A stretch of DNA of 32,500 nucleotides from Pigoraptor chileana (Eukaryota; Opisthokonta; Filasterea), in assembly GCA_943704495.1 (NCBI GenBank), contig CALSCR010001034.1:1-32500 (forward strand). Direction: 5' to 3'. The first letter of the stretch is position 1. Each line of letters begins with the position of its first letter. The notes below the pieces were generated by a model. That model was not told the origin of the DNA and made no database searches. It saw nothing but the letters and a program-made list of their open reading frames with translations. Both the position numbers and the translations under genes were made by a program. Below, in pieces: positions 10,801-22,515 of this stretch.

Positions 10801-11250
10801 GACGGAATACTCACGAACCTGGAGTATCAGCATTCTCGCGTACATCGTTATCGACGACCACACCAATCTTTCGCTCACTCTTGGCGCAATTTTGCCGCTA
10901 TGGTCTGTTTTGATATAAGTCCACTGGAGAATATAGTTGCGGGGAAGGAATATCACAGAGCTCCGGCCAGCCGCCGAGCGCCCTTCAAGTTGACTACCTC
11001 GACCGAAATCGGCCGTGCCGCCAGGAACATCGCCGTTTCGAAGCCCCCATTCGTCGAGAGTCTCTCCGTCGATACTTGCGGAATTTTGGTGAAATTCGGT
11101 GACGATGACTCGGCTCCAGCCCAATAATAAGCACATGCAACCCCCGAAGAAGATGCATGCCCAAATAACTTTTCTGGTTTGTATGAATAAAAAACTAGAG
11201 GAGCCGCTGTCACGACCCGTGACGCTGGCGTCATCTGACGCCGGTATCAT
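7883..11250 (-). CDS. Tubulin-tyrosine-ligase-family ATP-grasp protein with predicted N-terminal membrane anchor; one in-frame TAG
   Basis: Proposed exons (minus): 11250-10819, 10451-10292, 10090-9703, 9436-8717, 8352-8247, 7978-7883; 634 codons. TTL-family enzymes ligate amino acids to protein side chains or termini using ATP. Family motifs seen: FYPQSFVF (like the FPxT/SY entry motif), FLVKLG, FGGKGIRVF (ATP-grasp loop), the strong block FDLRLYVLVTS followed by LKLYI, FLTNVSVHHD (like HLTN) and WGIDIMLDANLNPWFLEAN (metal-binding strand, canonical GFDxxxDxxxxPWLLExN). A roughly 50-residue acidic linker splits the domain between VRLAG and FLTN. Residues about 28-45 (VIWACIFFGGCMCLLLGW) after basic RK predict a type II anchor, unusual for a family acting on cytosolic tubulin. 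Codon 298 is TAG (plus 9789-9791), with frame and homology continuing on both sides, so the gene may be a recent pseudogene, a variant allele, an assembly error or a read-through case. The two 5'-most exons rest on splice phase only. Confidence 0.7.
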
Positions 11251-11987
11251 GCCAACGTCCTGCCTGGTCGGCCGTGGCACGATCGACCTGTCCCCTACTC
11301 CTCCACTGAAAATACTGCCGAACTAAACGGGGCATATGTGTTTATCTATGTGTGTAATGCATAATCAGTGCACATAATTGGAATTAGTCAGCGGCGTCTT
11401 TGCATTTGGAAGTGGGGCGTCGGCCGCAGTGGACGCCGGCATACAGTGCCGCGTCAGCAGCATGCAGCATGAGAGTGCATGCATGCACACACCACTGTTC
11501 TGATTTCGTCGACTGCGATGTTGTGCCCCATCGCGTGACACACCCGAATTTGGGCATTATGTCCCACAGGTGTGCAAAGTCACGTGACACGGATCCTCTA
11601 AATTGACTCGGCACGTGCAACCCACTGTCATTCAGTGTCATGCCCGAACAGCGCTAATCGTGATCACTGGCAGACTGTCGTAATATATTCTATGGAGCAC
11701 AGAGGATGATGTGCGTCACCTCATTTGCAGCTCAGTCCAGGAGGATGCGGATGCACTCTGAGCTTTATATACACTAGCGAACGCCGCGTCATCAGTTGCT
11801 CAATTGTGATTACAAAAAAGTGTTTAGAGCTATGAATGACCATGAAAGGTGTTATATTTCTTCTTCTTCACAAACAGCTCGATGGACATACGAACAGCGA
11901 CGCAAAACAACACAAGCACACATGTACATACACATAAAGTTCTAGTGCACGCAAAACGCAAATGGTGCAATAAACAGTAGACTATGC
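11251..11987. other. Intergenic region between TTL-like and SPEF2 genes
   Basis: About 740 bp separates the start of the TTL-like gene from the SPEF2 stop codon; both are on the minus strand. It should contain the TTL-like promoter and the SPEF2 3' UTR. I see no conserved open frame, RNA gene or strong repeat in it. Confidence 0.55.
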
Positions 11988-12350
11988 TCAGAGGAGAGAC
12001 TCGCGTCGCAGCTTGACGGCAGCACGGAAATCCTGAGTAGAACACAAAAAGATTCGAAGCGAAGTAAGACATTTGTAGAAGCTGAGATGGGCAAACGATC
12101 TCACTGCAACTATGCACGAAAAGTGAAACCTACCGTCACACGGAAAGAGACGCAGGCATCCATCATCTGCGTTGCATCTGCACTCTTGTTGAGCTTGTCT
12201 ATCGACACGCGGCCGTTTGTGGGCACGCCGAGTTCGGCAAACACAGCGAAGATGCGATCCTGAAAAAATACAAACATGAAAAACAAGAAAAATTGTCAGA
12301 GCAAATTCAAATTTGAAATTGAAGACCTACAAGTGCGGGGCACAATTATC

Positions 12351-12390
<40 letters not shown>

Positions 12391-15300
12391 GTAACACACA
12401 AGCAATCTCCACCTTCGACAAAGGATCCGACGCATCGGCAATCGATTTGAGGCGGTGGTTTTCGTGGACGTCCGAGTTGCCATGATGCAGCACCCGAAAC
12501 AATTCCTCCGCAGAGACAGTGTGAACAAACTCGGCGTCGTCAGAAGGAGCAATTTCGCTGGACATGATCGCAAATGCCTTGCGAAGCCCCTCGGTCGAGT
12601 CGCGCCCGCTCACAAAGTAGAGAAGGAAATCGCGGTAGGGGATATTGCCATCACCGTCTTTGAAGATCGAGTAAAAGAGATCCTTGAGGTTTGCAGGGCG
12701 GTCATACTGTCCATCAGCTGCTTCCTCGTCTTGCTCAAACCAAAGAACAATGCTGTCGTAGGTAGCACGGTCAACCTGGAGAAGACACAAACAATTTGCA
12801 GATGAAGGGTTGAGTCGGATGGTGCGAACACATCTACTTCAACAGCATATAGCCGCATCGGGAAATCCGATACCAAACGCAATCGACTTAGAACACAATG
12901 ACACACACCTTGCCCGATTTGGCCTCATCCTTCTCCTCAAAAGCGCAGCGGTAGCGCTCCGCGAGTGCGATTGTTGGAATGTGCGACACGCCAGACGCGG
13001 CGACAACAAACACGCGCCAGTCCACACAGTCCGTCGACGAGAGAAGCCCGCAGACAGCCTGCAATAGCCCAGTCGTCACCGCCGTCCAGTCGTCTGGAAG
13101 CGAGTCGGCCTGCCCGCTGAGTGCGGCAAGCGACTGCATAAGCAAGACAAAGTCCGTGGTGGACACGAAGCCCGACGGAGAAAGGGCCGAGAATTGCATC
13201 GCCAGGCTCTTTAGTTGCGACACAGTAAATGTGTCTGGATGCGGGTCCTCGATCGGTGTCGGCGCACGCGGGGGCGGAGCAGGCTCGAACGTGAGGACCT
13301 GATAGGCGACACGGGTTGATAATTATTAGAGACATGACGGTCGTGCTCAAGATACTCAACAACAACAACACTCTGCACACACACAGAAAAAAGATCGACA
13401 AGAGTACACACCTCCTCGTCGACAACAAGTTCGGCGCCTTCGAGAATGAGCTCATTGACAATCTTTTGCTCGCTCTCAATTGCCTCCCGCATGACATCGC
13501 ACAAAGCATCGATGGAATCCATTTCCCGACGATACCTAGACATTTTCAAAAAACACAGCATCGATATTTTGCAAGGAGAAACGGACATAAACACATTGTC
13601 AGAAGGGTTTCGCGTAATCCAAACTAGGAAAGAAAAAAGCACACTCCCCGCACGTCGTCACACATCATCACAACCCCATTCAGACACAGCAGCACACGCA
13701 CCTCTCTCCAAGCCAGTCGTCCATGAACTTGAACGTTTCCTCGGCAATCGACTTGAGTTCCGTCAGGATGGCCAGCGTGCGCGTGCGGATAAGTTCCAGC
13801 CGCAGCTCGACGCGCTTCGTCTCATGCTTCACAGCACGGTCCCTCTCCGACAACGCCTTCTCAATCAGCCTCAGCCTCTCCACATCATCTGCAGCATTCG
13901 CACCATCCCCCTCGGCCTCGCCTTCAATAACAACCGGAGCAACAGCAGCAGCAGCAGCAGCGGCGCCAGCAGTGTTCAGCGCCATGGATGACGACGCAAT
14001 CCCCTGGCGCACATCCATCACAGACTCCTTTCCGTGGCGTGTGGGTTGCGCAGGCGCAGAGGGCGCCGCACTTCCAGTGGCAGTGGCAGGCGCGTTCTCC
14101 TGCAGAAACTCTTGCTCATGGCGAATCCGCATCTTCGTCACAGATTGCATCGCCGCCGCAAACGCGTCAAGGACCAGCTGTCGGTCAGCGTCAGACAGAC
14201 CCTGCGACGATCCCGCTGCCGCCGCCGCCGCCGCTGCTGCTGCCGCCGCCGCAGCAGCAGCAGCAGCATTGTTGGCATTGCCACCACCCTCGCCCTTCTT
14301 GGATGGCTTCACAGGCTGCGGTTGGTACGTCATGCGCTTGACCAGAGGCAGTTTGCGGCGCTTGCTCGGATCAGCAGAGCCGAGTCCACCTTGGCCGCCG
14401 TCCGAGCGCGATGCTCCAACGGCATTGTTGCCGTGTGCCTGCGTCTGTGTCGTGCTGAGAGAGACAGAGGCACCTTCTGCGCCGGCCTCGGGAGGGCCTT
14501 CGGTCGGTGGAAGATCAATCATCGGAATGAGCATGCCTCCAATGGGCTCCTCAATCATGCGGTTTTCGGTCATGGCGCAGTAGTAGTCGTCGAGAAGCTG
14601 GCTAGAGTCTTGGAAGCGATCCACTTCCACCTGCGGCCCACAAAAGGCAAAGTTGTTGAAATCGCGAGAAACAGAATGGTGAGTACACAATGCGCAAGCA
14701 AACGCACGAAAATGTAACAATATTGTTTTCATAAAATAAGCAGAGAAACGAACAAAACAAAAACACACACACACACACATACAATACAACAATAACATAT
14801 CCTCGCGCGCGTAGAGACAGCGAAACGCACCTGCATGAGCCGAATGTAGAGGTTGGTGAGAATGCCAATATGGTCTTCCAGCCAGCGCTCCTCCATGATC
14901 GAGTGCCGCTCCTTCTCTGCCTCATCCTTGCGCGCATCGCAAATGTCCCACAATGCCTCGCGGAGATCATCGACGCGGCGGTGCAGTTCTGCCTTTGTTT
15001 CGGCGTCATCGCGTATGTCTTCATCGAGGGCGTTGTACGCTCGCTGCCACCGTGCAACAAGATCTTGCTTTCGGTCAGGTCGGCGGAGAAACGAGAGAAA
15101 GTTTTGCTTCGTGTTGAAAAAGTAGCGAAGTATTCTCTCGCGTTCCTGCCGCAGCATGCGGAATCCGTGGCGCGTCGTGTCAACATAGTTGTTCTCAATC
15201 AACTCCCACTGCGAGGTCAACACGGTCGCGAGTTCCTGGTCGATCGGCAGGTCCGCAAAGCCGTCCGCCTCTGGAGTTCCGGCAGATGCACCAGCAGCGT

Positions 15301-18300
15301 CCATACCAGACCCCGCACTGATCAGGGAAGACTCAGACACGGCCAAGGCAGTCGGTGCCATCACGGTAAGAGTTGCATTTTGCGCAGCACCGGCGCTGTC
15401 CTTCGGCGTTCCCTTTCCGCGCGCGCGACCCGCCGACGTGGGCGTGGCCACGGGGCTTGCATTGCCACTGCGACGGCCGCCGGCGGCGTCCTTGCCGAGC
15501 GGAACCACTGCCGGTGCGCCCGACACGGCTGTCGTCTCGTCGGGAGGACGGTCTTCAGGGATCATCTGCACGCTTGGGTTCTGCACCGATGTGAGCGATC
15601 CCATCTGTGCGGCTGCGCTCGTTGCAAGAGGAATGAGAGGCGCGGTTGGGGCGGCGGGAATTGGAGCTGCAGCGGGTGCGGCGGGTGCAACAGGTGCAAC
15701 AGGCGTGCCGGCCGAGGGGGCGGATGCCGGAGCGGACGTCGTTGCTGGCGAGCCCTCGGAAACAACACCGTCGGCCTCGGCACGCTTGGCGCGCAGGAAT
15801 TCGTCGAAAACGCCGCGAATGCGCTCGAGCATTCCGTCGCGAGAAAGGGATGCATCGACGGGGCTGGTGGGTCCATTGAGGGGTTGGGTGTTTGTTTTGT
15901 GTGTTTTGGTTGGTATCGCAGAGGCAGAGATGGGGTTAGATGAAGAAGAAATATATATATTCCCAGTTTGAAGGACATGCGACGAATTGGGGAAACAACA
16001 TACATAAAAAAGCACACACAACTCTTTAAACACACCCGGTAGTCAGGTACACAATAGCACATGCAAGCACGCATACACAAATAAACTTACCGCATGTTCT
16101 TGAACATGGCATACCAGTCCTCAAGCAACTTGCCCTCGTCCTGAAAGGCGGTCAGACGTTGCTGCAGCTGCGCCTCCTCGTTGCTGGCATCGCGCACGGG
16201 CGTGAGGCGTCCATGCACGCCAGTGTCGCCCCGGAGGATTGCGTCGGCCTGCGAGGGGGGCGGGTCGTTCTCGAGGTGGTATGTTGCACCGGACAGCGGG
16301 TCCTGGCGGCGCCCGAGAGCGCGCTTGAGGGCAACATTGTCGGGAAGAGAGAACATGACAACAAGATCGATTCCGCTCCGCGGCGGCCGCTGCTCCGTCT
16401 GACGCTCGCTGTCGGGATCCACCACAATGACCGACTTTTTCTTCTTGTCGCGCTGCTGTCCCTTCCCGCGCGCATTCTTTGCACCCGCGCCCCCCTTCTT
16501 GTCGCCGCCGTCGTTTGCCTCTGGTTTGTTCTGCTGCGGACCCTCATATCCAGTCAGCTCCTTCTCCAGCAGCTGTGCCTGGCGCGCCGTCGCGGGGAAA
16601 CCGTCCAAAATCCAGCCCCCCGCCTGCTCAGAGTCCACATCAATCGACCGGATAGCCTCCGCCATCAGCTTCACGAGAATGATGTCGTCCACATCGCGAC
16701 CCTCAAGAAGCAGCTCCTGCGCCTGCCGCCCAAGGTCAGCACGCACAGACATGTCCATCGGCGCAGTATCTTCCTCTCCAGCCTTCCCGCTTGCCTTGCG
16801 CTTCGGTGGTTCGCGTGCTTTGTACGCCTGTACGGCCTCATCGACAAGGCGGTTGATATCCAGGACGGCGGCACGGTACTGCGTCGCAATCGCAACAGCA
16901 GACAGCGTCTTTCCGGAAAAGCTTTTCCCGATAAACGCGGCACGGAGCGGAAATGCGGGAAATTCCGGCGGTGGAGCAGGCGGCTCGACCGGGTACGTTG
17001 TGGTGAGCAGCCTGTGCACCACGTGGCCGAGAATGACGCCGGCCTTGGGGACGATCGCCGTTGTGTCAGCGTCGGTTGTCCAGTCGCCGCGCGCCTCGAG
17101 ATAGTCCTCAAAGTCAGCAGAGTCGAGCAAACACTGCACTTCCTCGTCCTCTTCAGTCGGCGCGGTTTCCTCGACGCCGTTTCCAATGGGCACAAAGAAG
17201 CGATCGACTGCGGCCGTCTGCGGTGGCTGCCCGGCAACCGCAAGTTGCACGCCTGCCGACGACGTGACGACGCCGCTCTGTGGACGTGATCCGCTGCCCT
17301 CTCGCTTCTCCACGCTCTCGTTGTAGAGGGGCTTTGAAGAGAGGAAAAGCGTCTTCCATTCGCGCATGAGCTTAGGAGGAAGCTTGTTCCCGGAAATTTC
17401 AGTGTACTCGGCAACCTTTGAGGCGAGATCCACAATGTCAACGAGAACGCCCTGACAGAAATTGTAGTGCTTGTTATAGCGTGCGTGGAGGCGGGCCTCT
17501 TCCATCATCTCGTATCGCTCGCGTTCGGCCTTTGCGTGGTTTTCGTACTCTTGCTTAACCTGGCGTGCAAGCTCAGCCTCCCTCCGCATGGCCTCTGCGC
17601 GGTGCAAGACATGCGGCTTGCGTGAGTCCTCTAAACATCATAGTGGTCACTGTTGCAAACGGAATTTGAACGCAATTGGATTGCAGACACACATTCACAC
17701 ACACACAACAAACAACAAACAACAAACAACAAAGAGCAGGTATTGAAACGCACCCTCATAGTCGCGCTGTCGGCGTTCCGTGTACTGCCTTTCCCTGAAG
17801 AGCCTATTCTCGCGAATGACATCCTTTTCTCTGCGCGTCTGCATCAGTTGAGCGGCGATCTTTCGCTCGTGCATAGACTGGCGCATGAGGCGTGCAAGAA
17901 GCACACTCTCGTGACGGCTGGCTTCGAGATCTTCCTGGGCACGCTGCTGATCCACCATCACCTTGCGCCGACGCTTTTCACGCTCCTGCACACCAACGAA
18001 AAAGTACGAGAGAGAGAGAGAGAGAGAGAGAGGAGAAAAATGAAACGCAAAAAATTAGTCAGTGTCGATGTGCATGACACTCCAAAAAATATGGCTGATT
18101 GTAATACACAGATACAAGCAAATAGCGACCCTCATCACCCCAATCACTTACAAAGGAAAGCGAGATGGTAGCCCCAAAAACGCACACATGCACTTATGCA
18201 CAAACATGCACGAACATCACATGCACACACATGCACAAACAGCAAACGCACCCTGCGAGCAAGCGCTTCCTCGGTCTTTCGCATCTTAATCCGCGCAATG

Positions 18301-19658
18301 TACTCCTCCGACTCGGCGTTCGTGGAACCAAGGGGACTCACGGCACGGCGCGGCGACGCTCCCAGGCGCGGGAGTTGGACGTTTCGGGCGTGCGCCGCCA
18401 CCTGCGCAGCCTGTGCATTGGCGGGGGCCGCACCAGTGCCACCCGCAGCGCCTTCCTCGTTGTTCTCGCTGTTCATGACAAACTTGCGGAGTGTGCGCTC
18501 AAATGTTTCGATTCCTTGGGCAACGTCCAACGAGTGCGTCTTGCGCGAATACTGTGTTTGTTTGTGTTTTGTGTATACGTGTGCATAGGGAGAAAATAGT
18601 GCATGTGAATAAGGGTGAAGAGTGCTTTTGCAGTAGAAAGTGTAACACTCAGAAAACAAGACGGATGCTATCAGACTTCTGCATGCGACACACACACACC
18701 TCCTTGCGCGTCTTTGCCTCCTGAAGCTTCTGCTCTTCCATGCGCCTGTGCGCCGTCTGCCAGCTGTCGGGATGGCTCGCCCCGTGAGTCTTCGCAAGAT
18801 GCTCAAAGCCACCAGCCCACATGTCAAACTCGGCTTTCTTTGTCTTGTTCTTAGTGATCATCTCCTCATGACGGTCCTTGCGCAATCGCTGCAACTCTGC
18901 TTCTTCCTGCAGCTTTTGCGACTGTGACATGAACTCCTTTCGCTTTGCCTCGCGAACAAAGGGATCCGACAGCCGCTGCAAATCAATGTCTGTCTGCCGC
19001 GGTACCTGATGCCTCAAGAGCGACTCGTGGCGGGCGCGATCGAGCTCGTCAAAATTGTTGCGCACAGCACCCTTTGCCGCCTGCAGGGACGTCGACGTCT
19101 GCTGACCAGATGCCGCATTCTTCCTCTTGAGTGCGAGATAGAGTTGATAGGTGAGATTGGCAGCCTCGCGAGGATTCTCATTCATAATCTCCTGCGCAGT
19201 TCGGGCGGTGAACGGCACGCCGAGGAGCGATAGAGTCTTTTCCAACCGACGAAAGTTGTTTAGCTTTGCATCAGAGGTGTTACTCCGCACAAACGCATCA
19301 AAGTCATCCTGGAGATGGAAGCGCTGAAGCAGCTCGCCAAACAAATACCCGTTGGAGAACTCCCTTTGGAAGCTCGTCGATTCTGCATGCAAAACGGGGT
19401 ATGCAAAAATTGAATACCTAACACGCACGCATCCGTTCCGCACAACAACAGAAGAGCAACCAAAAAACGCAACCCGCTGTAAAGAGTTTCATGCAATGAT
19501 GCAATGAAGCCGCCTCCCCAATATTTGTGGCACAGCAAGACGAATGACAGGATGCTCCCACAAGGCAACAAACGCAACGCAACCTCAGTCGCAAACGCAC
19601 CGACAGATTTTGAGAGCTTGACCTCCTCATTAAGCCACTTGCACAGCAGCTCTGTCAT
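11988..19658 (-). CDS. SPEF2: SPEF2/CPC1, central-pair protein with CH-like and adenylate kinase domains
   Basis: Exons (minus): 19658-19601, 19382-18700, 18551-18252, 17985-17754, 17630-16091, 15863-14831, 14630-13702, 13535-13412, 13298-12909, 12775-12413, 12259-12134, 12032-11988; 1940 aa with all phases consistent (human SPEF2 is about 1820). SPEF2/CPC1 is a C1b projection protein of the motile-axoneme central apparatus. Residues 1-105 form the CH-like domain (MTELLCKWLNEEVKLSKSV, SNGYLFGELLQRFHLQDDF). Long charged coiled coils follow (LLARLMRQSMHERKIAAQLM). The adenylate kinase domain in exon 5 has the P-loop GKSFSGKT, GWILDGFPAT and the lid motif GRRQDPLSGATYH. Exon 6 carries the highly conserved block SQWELIENNYVDTTRHGF through ALWDICDARKDEAEKER. 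The C-terminal exons match the EF-hand-like end (CVDWRVFVVAASG, YRDFLLYFVSGRDSTEGL). Exon 6 starts with an Ala/Pro-rich linker and exon 7 holds a poly-Ala tract of about 18. It implies the organism builds motile 9+2 flagella. Confidence 0.97.
12350..12390. repeat. (CAA)n trinucleotide repeat in SPEF2 intron
   Basis: About thirteen CAA/AAC units lie in the 153-nt intron between SPEF2 exons at 12413 and 12259. On the sense strand this is (TTG)n, next to the acceptor-side pyrimidine tract. Confidence 0.9.
14213..14276 (-). repeat. GCN repeat encoding poly-alanine in SPEF2
   Basis: Mixed GCC/GCT/GCA codons encode roughly 18 consecutive alanines in SPEF2 exon 7, just before GSSQGLSDADRQ. Codon mixture suggests an older, stabilised tract and not a pure recent expansion. 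The human protein has a Lys/Pro-rich linker at this place. Confidence 0.8.
18008..18033. repeat. (GA)n dinucleotide repeat in SPEF2 intron
   Basis: About twelve GA/AG units lie in the 266-nt intron 17986-18251, close to its acceptor. On the sense strand this is a (CT)n tract, so it probably serves as the polypyrimidine tract of the exon beginning at 17985. Confidence 0.85.
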
Positions 19659-20361
19659 TTTCGCGCGATTCGCCGCAGCGACTTTTCACCAATGAGCGAT
19701 AATGGTAGCGCAAATCGCGCCACACAGACCGAAGTCCTTCCACTAAACTAGAGAAGATACATAACCGGGTTCAACGCCACGCACGCACACGCGAATCGGC
19801 CGCCAGCAACTGTTCTCTATTAATCGCAATGAAAATCAAATGGTTAAGGAGGGCCTATTTCCCACTCCTAATGAACGTTACAATATTCCTGAAAGCTTCA
19901 ATGCAACCTGTTTGCTGCACTTTCAAACAATAGCGCGAAACAAAACGTCCCTCTGCGCGATGGTCAGTGTAGTGTGCGAGGAGCGGATTCAAAGACCAAC
20001 TGTTCGGCCTGGGATGCCTTTGGTCGTCCTGGCAACCGCCGTTACTCTGGCCAATACACCGGATAATTCAGAGTTACGTTAAAATTCGCTTTTGATGGAA
20101 TTTCGTGATAAGTAGGTTAGGATCGGAAAACAAATTCCGATACATCGGAGAAATCGTAATCCGACCAGGCCGACGGTATCGAATTTCAGAATTTCGGTGC
20201 GTCTTTTTCTGCCAGATTCAGTCGCAGGCACCACTATTGCCCTCCGTTAGAAAAAACGCACCCACGCATGGAAGTCAAATCAACTGGAGAGACTTTTCGC
20301 GCTTTATGCCTCGCTATTTTCAAAGACAATAAGAAAGCATGCAGACACAAACAATGACTTG
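19659..20361. other. Intergenic region upstream of SPEF2
   Basis: About 700 bp lies between the PEX19 stop codon and the SPEF2 start codon (both minus strand). It should hold the SPEF2 promoter and the PEX19 3' UTR. A TTTCGCGC octamer (E2F-like, 19659-19666) directly abuts the SPEF2 start codon, but such octamers occur by chance in a window this size. No gene is supported. Confidence 0.55.
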
Positions 20362-22032
20362 TTACATCATCTTGCACGGGTCTGCGCCTTCGGCGGGGCC
20401 CAAGCCATCTGGCATTTGCGGCAGACGCGGGTTGCCCGCATCGTCAAACTGCATTCCAGGGAGCTAGCGTGGAGAAAGAGTCGCGTGGCAACAAGGAGGC
20501 GCAGCAGTATTGGCGCTAATACAATCAGATGCCTTGAAAAGATAGAGAGCCACCACACCCCAAGTGGACATCGCCACGCCAGCATAAAAAAACACAATGG
20601 ACGGAAGTGATACACGTATCGCCCTTACCATGTCCCCAATAATTTCTTTGGGCATCGGCCCGTAATCTTGCAACTGTATAAAACCAGTACATCAACATTG
20701 CCCGAGTAAGCCCAGATTGAACGCAGAAAAGCAATTCAAAAACAAACGATCGATAAATGTGCGCACCTCTTGCAGCAGCTCCATGACGTCCTGGATACGC
20801 TGTGATTTGACTTCGCGCGGATCGCTTTCAGCTTCGGCGTCAAAGTGCGCCACTATTCGGGTTGCAATGACATACTGCGAGTGGTACTTTGACGCCTGCG
20901 CGGGATCGACGGTGGCCTCGTTCTCTGCAAGCCACGCCGGAAACTGAACAGAGCACGTGACAAACGCATACGCACACACACACCACACACACACACGCAC
21001 ACAAAAAAAAAACATAGGAAGAAGCAGGCGAGGCATTTGAGGATTTTGCAGGTCGTAGGCCGGCACAATAGGGAAACAATTGCACACACCATGCACAACC
21101 GACGCATTGAAGTGCAGCACCGACATCTTTCAAAGGCAATACATAAAAAGGCAATACGCGAGGAACGGTGGTCAGGTCCACAAAAACACATTGCATACAG
21201 CCGCACGGCACATCTGCCGGTCTTTCATGATGTTTGCATACATACCTTATCCGTTAGGTCTTTAAAGGGTGGATACAACATCTCTTTCGAGATGAGACCC
21301 TCCAGCATCTGATCCATTCCGGGGAAACCGCCTTCACCACCGCCAAGCGCCTTTTCGAATTCAGCAACAAGGGAGTTGACAAGCGCATCGTCGCCGAATA
21401 ACGAAACGTCGCCGCCCTCCTGAAAACCGATTCCATCAGATCAGGGCAATGAGCGACAGATGCAGTGCAACACATCAAACACATTCAGCAGCCAAATACA
21501 CACATACCTCCAAAGACCTCGCGTTTTTTTCGAGCTCTTCCAGTGTTTGCGCAACACTTGTCTTTACACCCGAAGCCGAGGATGAGGATCCCGCCGCACC
21601 CCCAGATGGTTTTGCCCCTGCTGTAGATCCACTTGACGCAGCCGATGGAGCGCCACTATCCGCCACAAACTGCTGTGCTACTTGGCTGAGAGATTGTGCA
21701 AGGGACGGATCGAGCGAGAACCCTTCCATCATCTTCTCAAGCTCCTTTGAAAACATGTCGGCAAAGGCATCCTCGCTAAAAGCATCTCCCGCGGCGTTGG
21801 GCGGAAACGAGGGCAGTGGCGCGCCGGATGCGCTTGCAGTGGCGGCACGGGGAGCAGAAGACGCGGCAGCCGCAGCTTGTTTCGCCTTGTCAAAGTCGTC
21901 GAGGGCATCTGCACGAGTATGAGTACATGCGAACGAAACGCAATTGTTGACTCAATGTGCCGAAAGTACAACTTGCAGAAGATGCACAAGCAACATACCA
22001 TCAAGGAGATCATCAAGTTCTGGGTCCGACAT
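20362..22032 (-). CDS. PEX19: PEX19, farnesylated peroxisomal membrane-protein receptor
   Basis: Exons (minus): 22032-21999, 21908-21508, 21419-21246, 20943-20767, 20673-20629, 20463-20362; 310 aa, phases all consistent (human 299). PEX19 is the cytosolic chaperone and receptor that binds peroxisomal membrane proteins and docks on PEX3. The N-terminus (MSDPELDDLLDDALDDFDKA) is the acidic PEX3-binding helix, rebuilt across the first splice. The C-terminal helical domain shows LISKEMLYPPFKDLTDKFP, KYHSQYVIATRIVAHFDAE, VMELLQELQDYGPMPKEI. The protein ends in CKMM, a CaaX box with Met, expected to be farnesylated as in other PEX19 proteins. The middle is an Ala/Ser-rich linker. The last three exons are short (177, 45 and 102 nt) and easy to miss. 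The stop is TAA. Confidence 0.96.
20944..21245 (-). repeat. PEX19 intron with CA/GT repeat
   Basis: This 302-nt intron carries an imperfect CA-rich array at about 20971-21003 on the plus strand (GT on the sense strand) followed by a poly-A run near 21004-21013. It contains no recognisable gene. Confidence 0.7.
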
Positions 22033-22515
22033 TGTTTTTTCTGTGGTCTTTCGATCAGACTCTGGTACTATGAACCAACTCTAAAATGGCGTAATCGGTC
22101 CCCTGACGAGCGATGTCCCACTGATTTCAAGTCGCCAAATGATGCATCCACTTAAGCGATAGCAACATAAGGGTTTCACACTCCTCAGAAAGAACAGAGA
22201 GAAGGAGATTGGCTTTGGGTACATTAGGCCGACTCCAACAAGAGCAGGAAAGAGAGAGAGGGGCGCAGTGTGGTGCCGTCGCAGTGAACTGAGGCGGCGA
22301 CTGCCGTCGGCGGCCCTGACCGACGCCGATCAAGTCACGTGGGCAATCCGTTCTCAACGGCTGATCCCGGCGCGGGCACCAATCCACTGACAATTGCTGA
22401 CTATGAGTTCAAAAGCGACCGATCCGACAACAAACAACAATGTTTTTCAGCTGCGGTATAACTGTGAGCACAACGCCTTTGGCGACATTGGACATCGTTG
22501 ATTGATGAATCGAAA
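22033..22515. other. Divergent promoter region of PEX19 and ThiD-ThiE
   Basis: A 483-bp gap lies between the start codons of PEX19 (minus) and ThiD-ThiE (plus). I looked for a thiamine pyrophosphate riboswitch (CTGAGA core and the GGTAATxCCxGCG arm) here and in the ThiD-ThiE intron and found none. No gene is supported. Confidence 0.55.

Noticed and set aside
13723-17289. Long plus-strand open frames (about 286, 357 and 376 codons) opposite SPEF2
   Set aside because: They lie exactly antisense to SPEF2 exons and translate into low-complexity Arg/Ser/Cys-rich sequence without domains. The GC-rich, codon-biased exon on the other strand explains them.
20023-20036. X-box-like RFX site upstream of SPEF2
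   Set aside because: It matches 13 of 14 positions of a very degenerate consensus. Such near matches are expected many times in 32 kb, and an equally good one lies inside an HROB coding exon near 6275.
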